Assembly: GCA_017509255.1 (NCBI GenBank)
Contig: JAFWQA010000007.1
Span: 1 to 64,000, forward strand
DNA length: 64,000 bases
Source of the DNA: Clostridia bacterium
GTDB taxonomy: Bacteria > Bacillota > Clostridia > Christensenellales > Aristaeellaceae
Reading direction: 5' to 3'
Shown here: positions 15,720 through 23,714 of the stretch, in pieces
How the letters are laid out: every line of letters begins with the position of its first letter
Numbering within the stretch: position 1 is the stretch's first letter
Position numbers and translations under genes: made by a program
Notes under the pieces: generated by a model
Database searches by the model: none
What the model was told of the DNA's origin: nothing
The model's input: only the letters and a program-made list of their open reading frames with translations

Positions 15720-17222
15720 ATGAAAAAACTGATCGCGCTGATCCTGGCACTGGCGCTGGCGGCAGGCCTGGTCCCCGCGCTGGCGGACGAGGAAGCAGCG
15801 GTGGAAACAGCTGCCGCCGAAACGGAAGCGGCCGCAGTCGCGGAGCGCAAGCTGCTTGCGACCGTCAACGGGGAAGAAATCTGGAACGACAACAGAAGCT
15901 TCGCCCAGCTGAAGAATTATTATCTCAACTATTTCGCACAGTATTACGGACTTGACGTTTACGAGGATGCCGCCCTCGCGGCCACCCTGGACAGCGTCGC
16001 CCTGGATTTCGCGATCAGCGAAGCCCTCTTCAGCCAGAAGGGCAGGGAGCTGAACGTGACCCTGCTGACCGACGAGGAAAAGACCGAGATCGAGACGCAG
16101 GCCCGGGCAGACTGGGACGGGGCGATCAGCAGCTATCTGACGCAGAACGGCATCACCGAGGAATCCACGGAGGAGGAAAGGGCCGACAAAGAGGCCGAGG
16201 CGGTCGAGTACTATAAAGCGCAGTACGGCTACACGTCCGCGGAGGACATCGTGGAGGAATACCTTGCCAGCGAAGAGGCCGCCAAGCTGCATGAGGAAGT
16301 GCAGAAGCTGGAGATCGGCGACGTCCCCGTGAGCGAGGAAGAAATCATCAACCTTTTCAATGAAATGGTGGATGAGGACAGGGACAGCTATGAAGGAAAT
16401 ATCGGGGAATACGAATACAACAGGTATTACCAGCAGACCCCGATCTACTACGTTCCCGAAGGCTACCGCGGCGTGATCCATATCCTGATCAAGCCCGAGC
16501 AGAGCCTGCTGGACACCTACAGCGGCCTGGCCGCGCGGCTGGAGGAGCAGGACGAGCAGGCACTGGCCGACGAGACGCCCGAAGCGGAAGCCGCCGAGAC
16601 CCCCGCGCCCGACGTGGAAGCGGCTCCGGCCGAACCCACCGAGGAGCCGGTGACCCGGGAGCAGGTGGACGCCGCCCGTCAGGCTGTGATGGACAGCGTG
16701 AAGGACAAGGTGGAGGAGATCGTGCGGAAATTCAATGAGGGCACGCCCTTTGCCGACCTGATCGCCGAATACGGCGAGGATCCCGGCATGAAGGATGCCG
16801 TGAACCTGTCTGAGGGCTATCTTGTGCACGCGGAGAGCATCGCGTGGGACCTGCCCTTCCGCGACGCCGCCATGAGCATTGAGAACGTGGGCGGGATCAG
16901 CGAGCCGGTTCTGGGCGCCAACGGCGTGCACATCGTCTATTACCTGCGCGACGTGCCCGCCGGCGCGGTGGACATGACCGCGGAGATCCGCACCCGGCTG
17001 GAAAGCCAGCTGAAGAGCGACAAGGAAAACGCGGCCTACGACGAGATGGTCAAAAGGTGGAGAGACGCGGCTGACATTCAGTACACCGCGGACGGCCAGG
17101 CGATCATCGACCTGGCGGCGGAGCTGAACGCCGAAGACGAGGAGTACGAGGAGGAAGTCCCGGCGGAGGACGCTGAGGCGCCCGCCGAGGAAGCCGCCGT
17201 ACCCGCGGGAGAGAATCCCTGA
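15720..17222 (+). CDS. PrsA/SurA-like parvulin-type peptidyl-prolyl isomerase
   Basis: This 500-residue exported foldase has a signal peptide (1-24, MKKLIALILALALAAGLVPALA) without a lipobox Cys, unlike classical PrsA lipoproteins. A SurA_N-like helical region (about 45-240) precedes a PpiC rotamase domain. The domain starts with GVIHILIKPEQ (about residue 250) and continues with FADLIAEYGEDPG, ISEPVLGANGVHIVYYL. Between the first strand and the rest is a Glu/Pro-rich insertion of about 60 residues. A Glu/Ala-rich tail ends the protein. It should help fold exported proteins between membrane and wall. The AAAGGAGA ribosome site defines ATG 15720. The open frame upstream runs through pyrH in another frame and is not coding. 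Confidence 0.85.
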   Translation: MKKLIALILALALAAGLVPALADEEAAVETAAAETEAAAVAERKLLATVNGEEIWNDNRSFAQLKNYYLNYFAQYYGLDVYEDAALAATLDSVALDFAISEALFSQKGRELNVTLLTDEEKTEIETQARADWDGAISSYLTQNGITEESTEEERADKEAEAVEYYKAQYGYTSAEDIVEEYLASEEAAKLHEEVQKLEIGDVPVSEEEIINLFNEMVDEDRDSYEGNIGEYEYNRYYQQTPIYYVPEGYRGVIHILIKPEQSLLDTYSGLAARLEEQDEQALADETPEAEAAETPAPDVEAAPAEPTEEPVTREQVDAARQAVMDSVKDKVEEIVRKFNEGTPFADLIAEYGEDPGMKDAVNLSEGYLVHAESIAWDLPFRDAAMSIENVGGISEPVLGANGVHIVYYLRDVPAGAVDMTAEIRTRLESQLKSDKENAAYDEMVKRWRDAADIQYTADGQAIIDLAAELNAEDEEYEEEVPAEDAEAPAEEAAVPAGENP

Positions 17223-17241
17223 CATAAAAGGCATACAAAAA

Positions 17242-17265
17242 CCGCCCGGGAAGTATCCCGGGCGG
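17242..17265. terminator. Bidirectional terminator between prsA-like gene and typA
   Basis: CCGCCCGGGA (17242-17251), AGTA, TCCCGGGCGG (17256-17265). The minus strand continues in TTTTT, and the plus side is followed by AT-rich sequence. Confidence 0.9.
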
Positions 17266-17278
17266 ATATTATTTGCTG

Positions 17279-19114
17279 TCAGGCCATTTCTTCCGTCTTG
17301 CCCTTGCTCCTGGCTTTGGCGCGCAGGGAGTGATCCAGCTGGCGCTTGCGCATGCGCAGATTACGGGGCGTGATCTCCAGCAGCTCATCGTCGTCGATAA
17401 ACTCCAGGCATTCCTCCAGCGTCAGGGGATGGACGGAGATCAGGCGCATGGCGTCCTCTGAAGCGGAGGCGTTGCGCATGTTGGTGACGTGCTTCTGCTT
17501 GCACACGTTGACCACCAGGTCGCCGGGGCGGGCGTTCTGGCCGCAGATCTGGCCCATGTAGACGTTCTCGCCGGCGCCGATGAACAGGGAGCCGCGCTCC
17601 TGGGAGTAGAACAGGCCGTAGCTGGTGGTGACGCCGGTTTCAAAGCAGATCAGCGCGCCGGCATTGCGGTGCGGGATATCGCCCTTGACGGGCTCATAGC
17701 GCTCGAAGACGGAGGACATGATGCCCTCGCCGCGGGTGTCGGTCATGAACTCGCTGCGGTAGCCGAAGAGGCCGCGGGAGGGAACCAGGAATTCCATGCG
17801 GACGCGGTCGGAGCCGCTCATTTCCTCCAGCGTGCCGCGGCGGCGGCCGATCTTTTCAATGACCGCGCCGGCGGTGGCCTGGGGCGTATCCACGACCAGG
17901 CGCTCCACGGGCTCGCACTTGACGCCGTCGATCACCTTGAAGATGACCTGGGGCTTCGATACGGCGAACTCATAGCCCTGGCGGCGCATGTTCTCGATCA
18001 GGATGGACAGATGGAGCTCGCCGCGGCCGCAGACCTCAAAGGAGTCCGTACTCTGGGTATCGTTGACCCGGAGGGATACGTCCGTCTGCAGCTCGCGCAT
18101 GAGGCGGGCGCGCAGGTGGCGGCTGGTGACGTACTGGCCCTCGCGGCCGGCGAAGGGGCTGTCGTTGACGGAGAAGGTCATGGTGACGGTGGGCTCGCTG
18201 ATTTTGACGAAGGGCAGGCCCTCCACCTTTTCCGGATCGCAGACGGTGTCGCCGATGGACAGATCCTCGGCGCCGTAGAGGGCAACGATGTCGCCCATTT
18301 TGACTTCGGTGGCGTTGACGCGCTTCAGGCCGTCATACATGAACAGGCCGCCCAGCCGCCAGACGGGGCTGGTCTTGCCGGTCTCGACATTGGTGTGCAC
18401 CACGTTCATGCCCTCGGTGAAGGTCCCGCGCACCACGCGGCCGACGCCGATGCGGCCCACATATTCGCTGTAGTCGATGGTGGAGATCAGCACCTGGGCG
18501 GGGCCCTCCGCGTCGCCTTCGGGCGCCGGGATGTACTTCAGGATCGCGTCGAACAGGGGACGGAGGTCCGTGCCGGGATCGTTCAGATCCAGCGTGGCGG
18601 TACCCTTGCGGGCGGAAACGTAGAGGATCGGGTTCTCGATGGTGGTCTCGTCGGCCTCCAGATCGATCAGCAGGTCCAGGATCTCGTTCACGACCTCATC
18701 GCAGCGGGCGTCGGGGCGGTCGACCTTGTTGATGACGATCAGCACCTTCAGCTTCAGCTCCAGCGCCTTCTTCAGCACGAAGCGGGTCTGGGGCATCGGG
18801 CCCTCAAAGCTGTCCACCAGCAGCAGCACACCGTCCACCATCTTCAGCACGCGCTCCACCTCGCCGCCGAAGTCGGCGTGGCCGGGGGTGTCGACGATGT
18901 TGATCTTGGTGTTGTTGTAGTGCACCGCGGTGTTCTTGGACAGGATGGTGATGCCGCGCTCACGCTCCAGGTCGTTGGAGTCCATGACGCGGTCCACGGT
19001 CTGCTGGTTCTCACGGTAGACGCCGCCCTGCTTGAGCATCTGGTCGACCAGGGTGGTCTTGCCGTGGTCAACGTGGGCGATGATGGCAATATTACGAATA
19101 TCTTCACGAATCAT
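17279..19114 (-). CDS. typA: Ribosome-associated translational GTPase TypA/BipA
   Basis: This 611-residue GTPase has G1 [16 protein letters not shown]2 RERGITI, G3 [16 protein letters not shown] and G4 NKVDRPDAR. Beta-barrel and EF-G-like domains III and V follow. The BipA-specific C-terminal domain contains [16 protein letters not shown] and [31 protein letters not shown]. It binds the ribosome A-site region and helps subunit assembly and stress adaptation. It follows prfC with a 56-base gap and no terminator, so both probably share the prfC promoter. Confidence 0.97.
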   Translation of the reverse strand: MIREDIRNIAIIAHVDHGKTTLVDQMLKQGGVYRENQQTVDRVMDSNDLERERGITILSKNTAVHYNNTKINIVDTPGHADFGGEVERVLKMVDGVLLLVDSFEGPMPQTRFVLKKALELKLKVLIVINKVDRPDARCDEVVNEILDLLIDLEADETTIENPILYVSARKGTATLDLNDPGTDLRPLFDAILKYIPAPEGDAEGPAQVLISTIDYSEYVGRIGVGRVVRGTFTEGMNVVHTNVETGKTSPVWRLGGLFMYDGLKRVNATEVKMGDIVALYGAEDLSIGDTVCDPEKVEGLPFVKISEPTVTMTFSVNDSPFAGREGQYVTSRHLRARLMRELQTDVSLRVNDTQSTDSFEVCGRGELHLSILIENMRRQGYEFAVSKPQVIFKVIDGVKCEPVERLVVDTPQATAGAVIEKIGRRRGTLEEMSGSDRVRMEFLVPSRGLFGYRSEFMTDTRGEGIMSSVFERYEPVKGDIPHRNAGALICFETGVTTSYGLFYSQERGSLFIGAGENVYMGQICGQNARPGDLVVNVCKQKHVTNMRNASASEDAMRLISVHPLTLEECLEFIDDDELLEITPRNLRMRKRQLDHSLRAKARSKGKTEEMA

Positions 19115-19170
19115 GAATCGAATTTCCTCCTTAAAGGGATACCGGTGTGTGAAAGGACAAGCAGCCTTTT

Positions 19171-20787
19171 TTATCTGTCCGAGGTTTCAGCAAGGACGAG
19201 GCCCTCATTGTTCTCGCAGGCGAGGCGGATGCTCCATTCGTTTTCGAAGAGGAGCACGTCCCGGCCGTGGCTGTCCTTGGCCCTGCCGGAGGTGGAGGTC
19301 AGCTTCAGGTCCTCCACGGGCTTCGGGGTCTTTGTGACCCAGCGGACGAAACGGAAGGGCATGCCTTCCATGACGATCTCCGTTTGGTACTCGGTTTTCA
19401 GCCGGTGCTCCAGCACTTCAAACTGCAGCATGCCGACGACGCCGACCATGAATTCCTCGCGGCCCGTTTCCGTGCGCACGAAGGTCTGGATCGCACCCTC
19501 CTCGGCGAGCTGGTTGATGCCCTTCTGGAACTGCTTACGTTTCATGCTGTCCATGGGGCGGACACGGTTGAAGAACTCCGGCGCGAAGACCGGGATGTCG
19601 GCGTAGCGCATTTTGGGTCCGGTGGAAAGCGTGTCCCCCAGCCGGTATATTCCGGGGTCGAACAGGCCGATGATGTCGCCTGCCCATGCCTCCTCCACCG
19701 CTTCGCGCTCGTCCGCCATGAACTGCTGCGGCTGCTTGAGCGCCACGGGTTTGTTGGTGCCGGAATGCCAGACCTCCATGCCCTTTTCAAAGGCGCCGGA
19801 CACGATGCGCATGAAGGCGAGCCGGTCGCGGTGGGCCGGGTTCATGTTGGCCTGGATCTTGAAGATAAAGCCGGAGAAATAAGGCTCCTCGGGCCGGATC
19901 AGCCCCATATCGCTTTCCCTGGGCAGGGGAGGCGGCGTGAAGGAAAGGAAGCGGTCCAGGAAAGGCTCCACGCCGAAGTTGGTGACGGCGGAGCCGAAGA
20001 ACATGGGCGTCAGCTCGCCGGCGTTGACCTTTTCCAGATCAAAGGGATCGCCCGCTTCATCCAGCAGCTCGATCTCCTCGGCCAGCCTGTCCCGGTAATG
20101 CTTGTCCAGCGCCTTTTCCAGCGCGGGATCGTCGATCGCGATATCGGTCTTTTCCACAAAGGTCTTGCCGTGATCGCCGCCGGTGTAGAGCTCCACGGTT
20201 TTGGTATCCCGGTGGTACACGCCCTGGAAATCCCCGTCCACGCCGATGGGCCAGTTGATCGGGCAGGAGCGGATGCCGAGCACCTGCTCCAGCTCCTCCA
20301 TCAGGGCAAAGGGGTCCTTGGCGGCACGGTCCATCTTATTCACGAAGGTGAAGATCGGGATGTTGCGCATACGGCAGACCTTGAACAGCTTGATGGTCTG
20401 GGCTTCCACGCCGCGGGCCGCGTCCAGAAGCATGACGGCCGCGTCGGCCGCCACCAGCACGCGGTAGGTATCCTCCGAGAAGTCCTGGTGGCCGGGCGTG
20501 TCCAGAATGTTGATCCGGTATCCGTCATAGACGAACTGCATCGCAGAGGAGGTGACGGAAATGCCGCGCTGCTTTTCGATCTCCATCCAGTCGGAGGTCG
20601 CGTGCTTGTCGGTCTTCCGGGCCTTGACGCTGCCGGCGCTGCGGATGGCTCCGCCGTAGAGCAGAAGCTTTTCCGTCAGGGTGGTTTTACCGGCGTCAGG
20701 GTGCGAAATGATCGCGAAAGTGCGCCGCTTTTCCACCTGTTCGTGAAGCAGCTCCCGGAAAGCCGGGGTATCGTTGGCTGGCAGCAT
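19171..20787 (-). CDS. prfC: Peptide chain release factor 3
   Basis: This 538-residue translational GTPase removes RF1/RF2 from the ribosome after peptide release. RF3 hallmarks are IISHPDAGKTTLTEKLLLYGGAI, the switch region KQRGISVTSSAMQF, DTPGHQDFSEDTYRVL, NKMDRAAKDP and the C-terminal VGVVGMLQFEVLEHRLKTEY. The GCAAGGAGGG ribosome site precedes ATG 20787. Transcription starts from a good upstream promoter and should continue into typA. Confidence 0.96.
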   Translation of the reverse strand: MLPANDTPAFRELLHEQVEKRRTFAIISHPDAGKTTLTEKLLLYGGAIRSAGSVKARKTDKHATSDWMEIEKQRGISVTSSAMQFVYDGYRINILDTPGHQDFSEDTYRVLVAADAAVMLLDAARGVEAQTIKLFKVCRMRNIPIFTFVNKMDRAAKDPFALMEELEQVLGIRSCPINWPIGVDGDFQGVYHRDTKTVELYTGGDHGKTFVEKTDIAIDDPALEKALDKHYRDRLAEEIELLDEAGDPFDLEKVNAGELTPMFFGSAVTNFGVEPFLDRFLSFTPPPLPRESDMGLIRPEEPYFSGFIFKIQANMNPAHRDRLAFMRIVSGAFEKGMEVWHSGTNKPVALKQPQQFMADEREAVEEAWAGDIIGLFDPGIYRLGDTLSTGPKMRYADIPVFAPEFFNRVRPMDSMKRKQFQKGINQLAEEGAIQTFVRTETGREEFMVGVVGMLQFEVLEHRLKTEYQTEIVMEGMPFRFVRWVTKTPKPVEDLKLTSTSGRAKDSHGRDVLLFENEWSIRLACENNEGLVLAETSDR

Positions 20788-20825
20788 GAAATCCCTCCTT
20801 GCGTAAAATCACAACAACTGCTGAT

Positions 20826-20853
20826 TCTATAACGAACAGGGGGATGTTGTCAA
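20826..20853 (-). promoter_or_regulatory. Promoter of prfC-typA
   Basis: On the minus strand: TTGACA (20848-20853), 16 bases, TATAGA (20826-20831). Confidence 0.7.
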
Positions 20854-20905
20854 CTTTTTCCTACTATTATATGGGAACAGGATCGGCGGGACTTCTGAAC
20901 GCAAC

Positions 20906-20930
20906 AAAAAAGCGATCCGGATGGATCGCT
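20906..20930 (-). terminator. Terminator of tRNA-Gln/tRNA-Glu transcript
   Basis: AGCGATCC (20911-20918), loop GGAT, GGATCGCT (20923-20930). On the minus strand it is followed by TTTTT. Confidence 0.85.
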
Positions 20931-20935
20931 CTGAG

Positions 20936-21008
20936 CAGCTCCGACGGGATTCGAACCCGTGTTTTCGCCTTGAGAGGGCGGCGTCCTAGGCCTCTAGACA
21001 ACGGAGCC
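20936..21008 (-). tRNA. tRNA-Glu (anticodon CTC)
   Basis: The 73-nt cloverleaf starts GGCTCCG and its T arm reads ACGGGTTCGAATCCCGT. Anticodon loop is CTCTCAA with anticodon CTC, reading GAG. The acceptor closes with a G1-U72 wobble. The outermost anticodon-stem pair appears as C27-A43 instead of a Watson-Crick pair. CCA is not encoded. Confidence 0.92.
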
Positions 21009-21022
21009 AAAGATAAAAAAAG

Positions 21023-21093
21023 CTGGGGAACTAGGATTCGAACCTAGACAATACGAGTCAGAGTCGCAGGTGCTGCCGTTACACCATTCCCCA
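21023..21093 (-). tRNA. tRNA-Gln (anticodon CTG)
   Basis: The 71-nt cloverleaf has 5' TGGGGAATGGTGTAACGGC, anticodon loop CTCTGAC (anticodon CTG, reading CAG) and T arm CTAGGTTCGAATCCTAG. The unpaired-type U1-A72 acceptor end is typical of tRNA-Gln. CCA is not encoded. It lies 14 bases upstream of tRNA-Glu, in one transcript. Confidence 0.93.
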
Positions 21094-21120
21094 TCACGCA
21101 GTTTTTCAACTGCGAGAGTC

Positions 21121-21149
21121 ATTGTAGCAAAACAGGATATAATTGTCAA
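21121..21149 (-). promoter_or_regulatory. Strong promoter of the tRNA pair
   Basis: On the minus strand: TTGACA (21144-21149), 17 bases, TACAAT (21121-21126). It starts just after the stop codon of the aldolase gene. A hairpin (about 21097-21114) lies between it and tRNA-Gln. Confidence 0.85.
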
Positions 21150-21152
21150 GGA

Positions 21153-22184
21153 TTATTTTTTTAACTCTTTGACCGCTTTGATGAGGGCGTCCACGTGGGA
21201 ATCCGGCGTGCACCAGGAGGTGCAGACGCGGACGGCCGTGGAGCTGTCATTCACGCGCTCCCAGGGGGAGAAGATAAAGCTTTCCTCCAGCGTCTCAAGC
21301 TGCTCATCCGTAAAGATGGGGAAGAGCTGGTTGGTGGGGGAATCCACCAGGAGCGGGATGCCGGCCTTGAGCAGGGCGGCGCGGATCCGATCCGCCTGGC
21401 CGACCGCCTTTTTCGCCAGGTCAAAATACAGGTTGTTCTTCATCAGCTCCGAGAACTGGATGCCGATCAGCCGGCCCTTGGCGAGCATGGCGCCGGCACG
21501 CTTCATCATGTAGCGGAAATCCTTTTTCAGCGCCGGGTTGTTGATGACCACCGCTTCTCCCAGCAGGGCGCCCTGCTTGGTGCCGCCGACGGTGAAGACG
21601 TCGGTGTATTTGGGCAGGTCCGCGGGGGTGATATTGGTGAAGGGCGTGGAGAGGCCGTAGCCCAGGCGCGCGCCGTCCACATAGAGATAGATGCCGCTGG
21701 ACCTGCAGGCCTTGTACAGATCCCTCAGCTCGGTGAGGTTATACACCGTGCCGTATTCGGTGGAGAGGGAAATATAGACCATGCCGGGGCGGACGGTGTG
21801 CTCATCGTCCTCCTGCAGGGCTGTGATGACGCGGACCTGGGCGGCGGTGATCTTGCCGTCCTTGTGCGTGAGACCCATCACCTTGTGGCCGGTGGCCTCG
21901 ATGGCGCCGGTCTCATGCTGGTTGATGTGGCCGGAGACGGGGCAGAGCACGCCCTCGTAGGGACGGAGGATCGAAGAAATCACGACCGAGTTGGTCTGCG
22001 TGCCGCCGACCAGGAAATGCACGTCCGAATCCGGGCAGGAGAAAACGCGGCGGATCTCCGCGGCAGCCTCCTCACAGAAGGGATCGCGGCCGTAGCCGGG
22101 CGTCTGCTGCTCGTTGACTTCCGCGAGCTTCTTCAGGATATTCGGGTGACAGCCCTCCAGGTAATCCGATGCAAGATTGATCAT
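21153..22184 (-). CDS. Low-specificity L-threonine aldolase-like PLP enzyme
   Basis: This 343-residue fold-type I PLP protein belongs to the beta-eliminating lyase/threonine aldolase family (PF01212). Such enzymes split threonine or allo-threonine into glycine and acetaldehyde. Supporting motifs are an N-terminal LASDYLEGCHPNIL with GYGRDPFCEEAA, GGTQTNSVVI at the cofactor phosphate site, LYVDGARLGYGL (the Asp that contacts the pyridine ring) and the Schiff-base Lys in FTVGGTKQGALLGE. It is a little divergent from classical LtaE, so the exact substrate is uncertain. It is the third gene of a glnS-gltX operon, 48 bases after gltX. Confidence 0.85.
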   Translation of the reverse strand: MINLASDYLEGCHPNILKKLAEVNEQQTPGYGRDPFCEEAAAEIRRVFSCPDSDVHFLVGGTQTNSVVISSILRPYEGVLCPVSGHINQHETGAIEATGHKVMGLTHKDGKITAAQVRVITALQEDDEHTVRPGMVYISLSTEYGTVYNLTELRDLYKACRSSGIYLYVDGARLGYGLSTPFTNITPADLPKYTDVFTVGGTKQGALLGEAVVINNPALKKDFRYMMKRAGAMLAKGRLIGIQFSELMKNNLYFDLAKKAVGQADRIRAALLKAGIPLLVDSPTNQLFPIFTDEQLETLEESFIFSPWERVNDSSTAVRVCTSWCTPDSHVDALIKAVKELKK

Positions 22185-22232
22185 GGGTACTCCTTCAGGA
22201 AAAGAAAAATTGATACGAAAGCCCTTTTGAGG

Positions 22233-23678
22233 TCAGCTCAGGCGGGCGAGGCCGTCCTTCACGCGGCGGAGGGTCTCTTCCTTGCCCAGCAGCCAGGCGA
22301 TCTCGATGGCGCCGCCGGGGGTGTTCGCCTGCCCGCTGATGGCGATGCGCAGCGGCCAGAGCACCGCGCCGTTCTTTTTGCCGGCGGCGGCGATGGCGGC
22401 CATCACGGTGTCATGGATCGCGGTTTCGGACCAGCCCTCAATGCCCTCGAGCACGGGCAGGATCATCTCCAGATTCTCTTTGGAGACGGCGGCATCGGTC
22501 TTCATCTTTTTGTGGGTGTACAGCTCCACGTCATAATCCGGGAGCTGCCCCAGGAAAGCGACCATTTCCGGCACGCGGCTGAAGATCTCGGTGCGGTCCT
22601 GCATGAGCTGGGCCAGGCGCGGATAGTTGATGCCCTTGCCGGCCAGCACCCGGTCGAACCAGGGGGTGACCTTTTCCAGATAGGCTTCGGGACTCATCTT
22701 CCGGATATACTCGGCGTTAAACCAGGTGAGCTTGTTGATATCGAAGATCCCAGGGGACTTGTTGATCCGGCGGACGTCAAAGGCTTTGATCAGCTCATCC
22801 ATGGTGAAGAGCTCCTGCTCCGTGCCGGGGTTCCAGCCGACCAGCGCCAGATAGTTGACGATGGCTTCAGTCAGGTAGCCCTTGTCGATGAAGTCGGAAT
22901 AGAAGGCGTCGCCGTCGCGCTTGGAGAGCTTGCGGTGCTCGTCCCGCATGACGGGAGGCAGATGGATGTACTGCGGGATCTCCCAGCCGAAGGCTTCATA
23001 GAGCAGATTGTACTTCGGGGTGGAGGACAGGTATTCCAGACCGCGCATGACGTGGGTGATGCCCATCAGGTGGTCGTCAATGACGTTGGCGAAGTTATAG
23101 GTGGGCATGCCGTCCTGCTTGATGAGGACCATGTCGTCCAGGGAGTCATTCGGGAAGGTCATTTCGCCGAAGACGAGGTCCGTGTAGGTGCTCTCGCCCT
23201 CCGTGGGGGCGTTCAGCCGGATGACGTAGGGGACGCCGGCGTCCAGTTTGGCCTGGACTTCTTCCTTCGAGAGGGACAGGCAGTGCTTGTCATACTTGAA
23301 GACCTCTCCGCGGGCTTCCGCGGCGGCGCGGCGCTCCTCCAGCTCCTCCTTGGTGCAGAAGCAGTAGTAGGCGGCGCCCTTTTCGACCAGCTGCCGGGCG
23401 TAGGGCAGATAGAGGTCCTTGCGCTCTGACTGGATGTAGGGGCCGTAATCGCCGCCGACGTCGGGACCTTCATCCCAGGTCATGCCGCAGCCGCGCAGGG
23501 TGTCATAGATCACCTCGGTGGCGCCGGGGACATAACGCTCCAGGTCCGTATCCTCGATACGGAGAATGAAGGTGCCGTTGTTCTGGCGGGCAAAGCAGTA
23601 GGCGTAAAGAGCTGTGCGCAGGCCGCCGAGATGCATGAAGCCGGTCGGGCTGGGCGCGAAACGGGTACGAACTGTCAT
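22233..23678 (-). CDS. gltX: Glutamyl-tRNA synthetase
   Basis: This 481-residue class Ib synthetase charges tRNA-Glu. It has RFAPSPTGFMHLGGLRTALY (HIGH-type motif at HLGG, about 16-19), the Cys-containing YYCFCTKEELEERR and the KMSKS-type KLSKRDGDAFY. The helical anticodon-binding domain ends the protein. Because a glnS gene is adjacent, it may be the discriminating type, but that needs testing. It lies 36 bases downstream of glnS in the same operon. Confidence 0.95.
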   Translation of the reverse strand: MTVRTRFAPSPTGFMHLGGLRTALYAYCFARQNNGTFILRIEDTDLERYVPGATEVIYDTLRGCGMTWDEGPDVGGDYGPYIQSERKDLYLPYARQLVEKGAAYYCFCTKEELEERRAAAEARGEVFKYDKHCLSLSKEEVQAKLDAGVPYVIRLNAPTEGESTYTDLVFGEMTFPNDSLDDMVLIKQDGMPTYNFANVIDDHLMGITHVMRGLEYLSSTPKYNLLYEAFGWEIPQYIHLPPVMRDEHRKLSKRDGDAFYSDFIDKGYLTEAIVNYLALVGWNPGTEQELFTMDELIKAFDVRRINKSPGIFDINKLTWFNAEYIRKMSPEAYLEKVTPWFDRVLAGKGINYPRLAQLMQDRTEIFSRVPEMVAFLGQLPDYDVELYTHKKMKTDAAVSKENLEMILPVLEGIEGWSETAIHDTVMAAIAAAGKKNGAVLWPLRIAISGQANTPGGAIEIAWLLGKEETLRRVKDGLARLS

Positions 23679-23714
23679 GATATATTCCTCCTGTGAACGG
23701 GAAAAAATCTCAGA

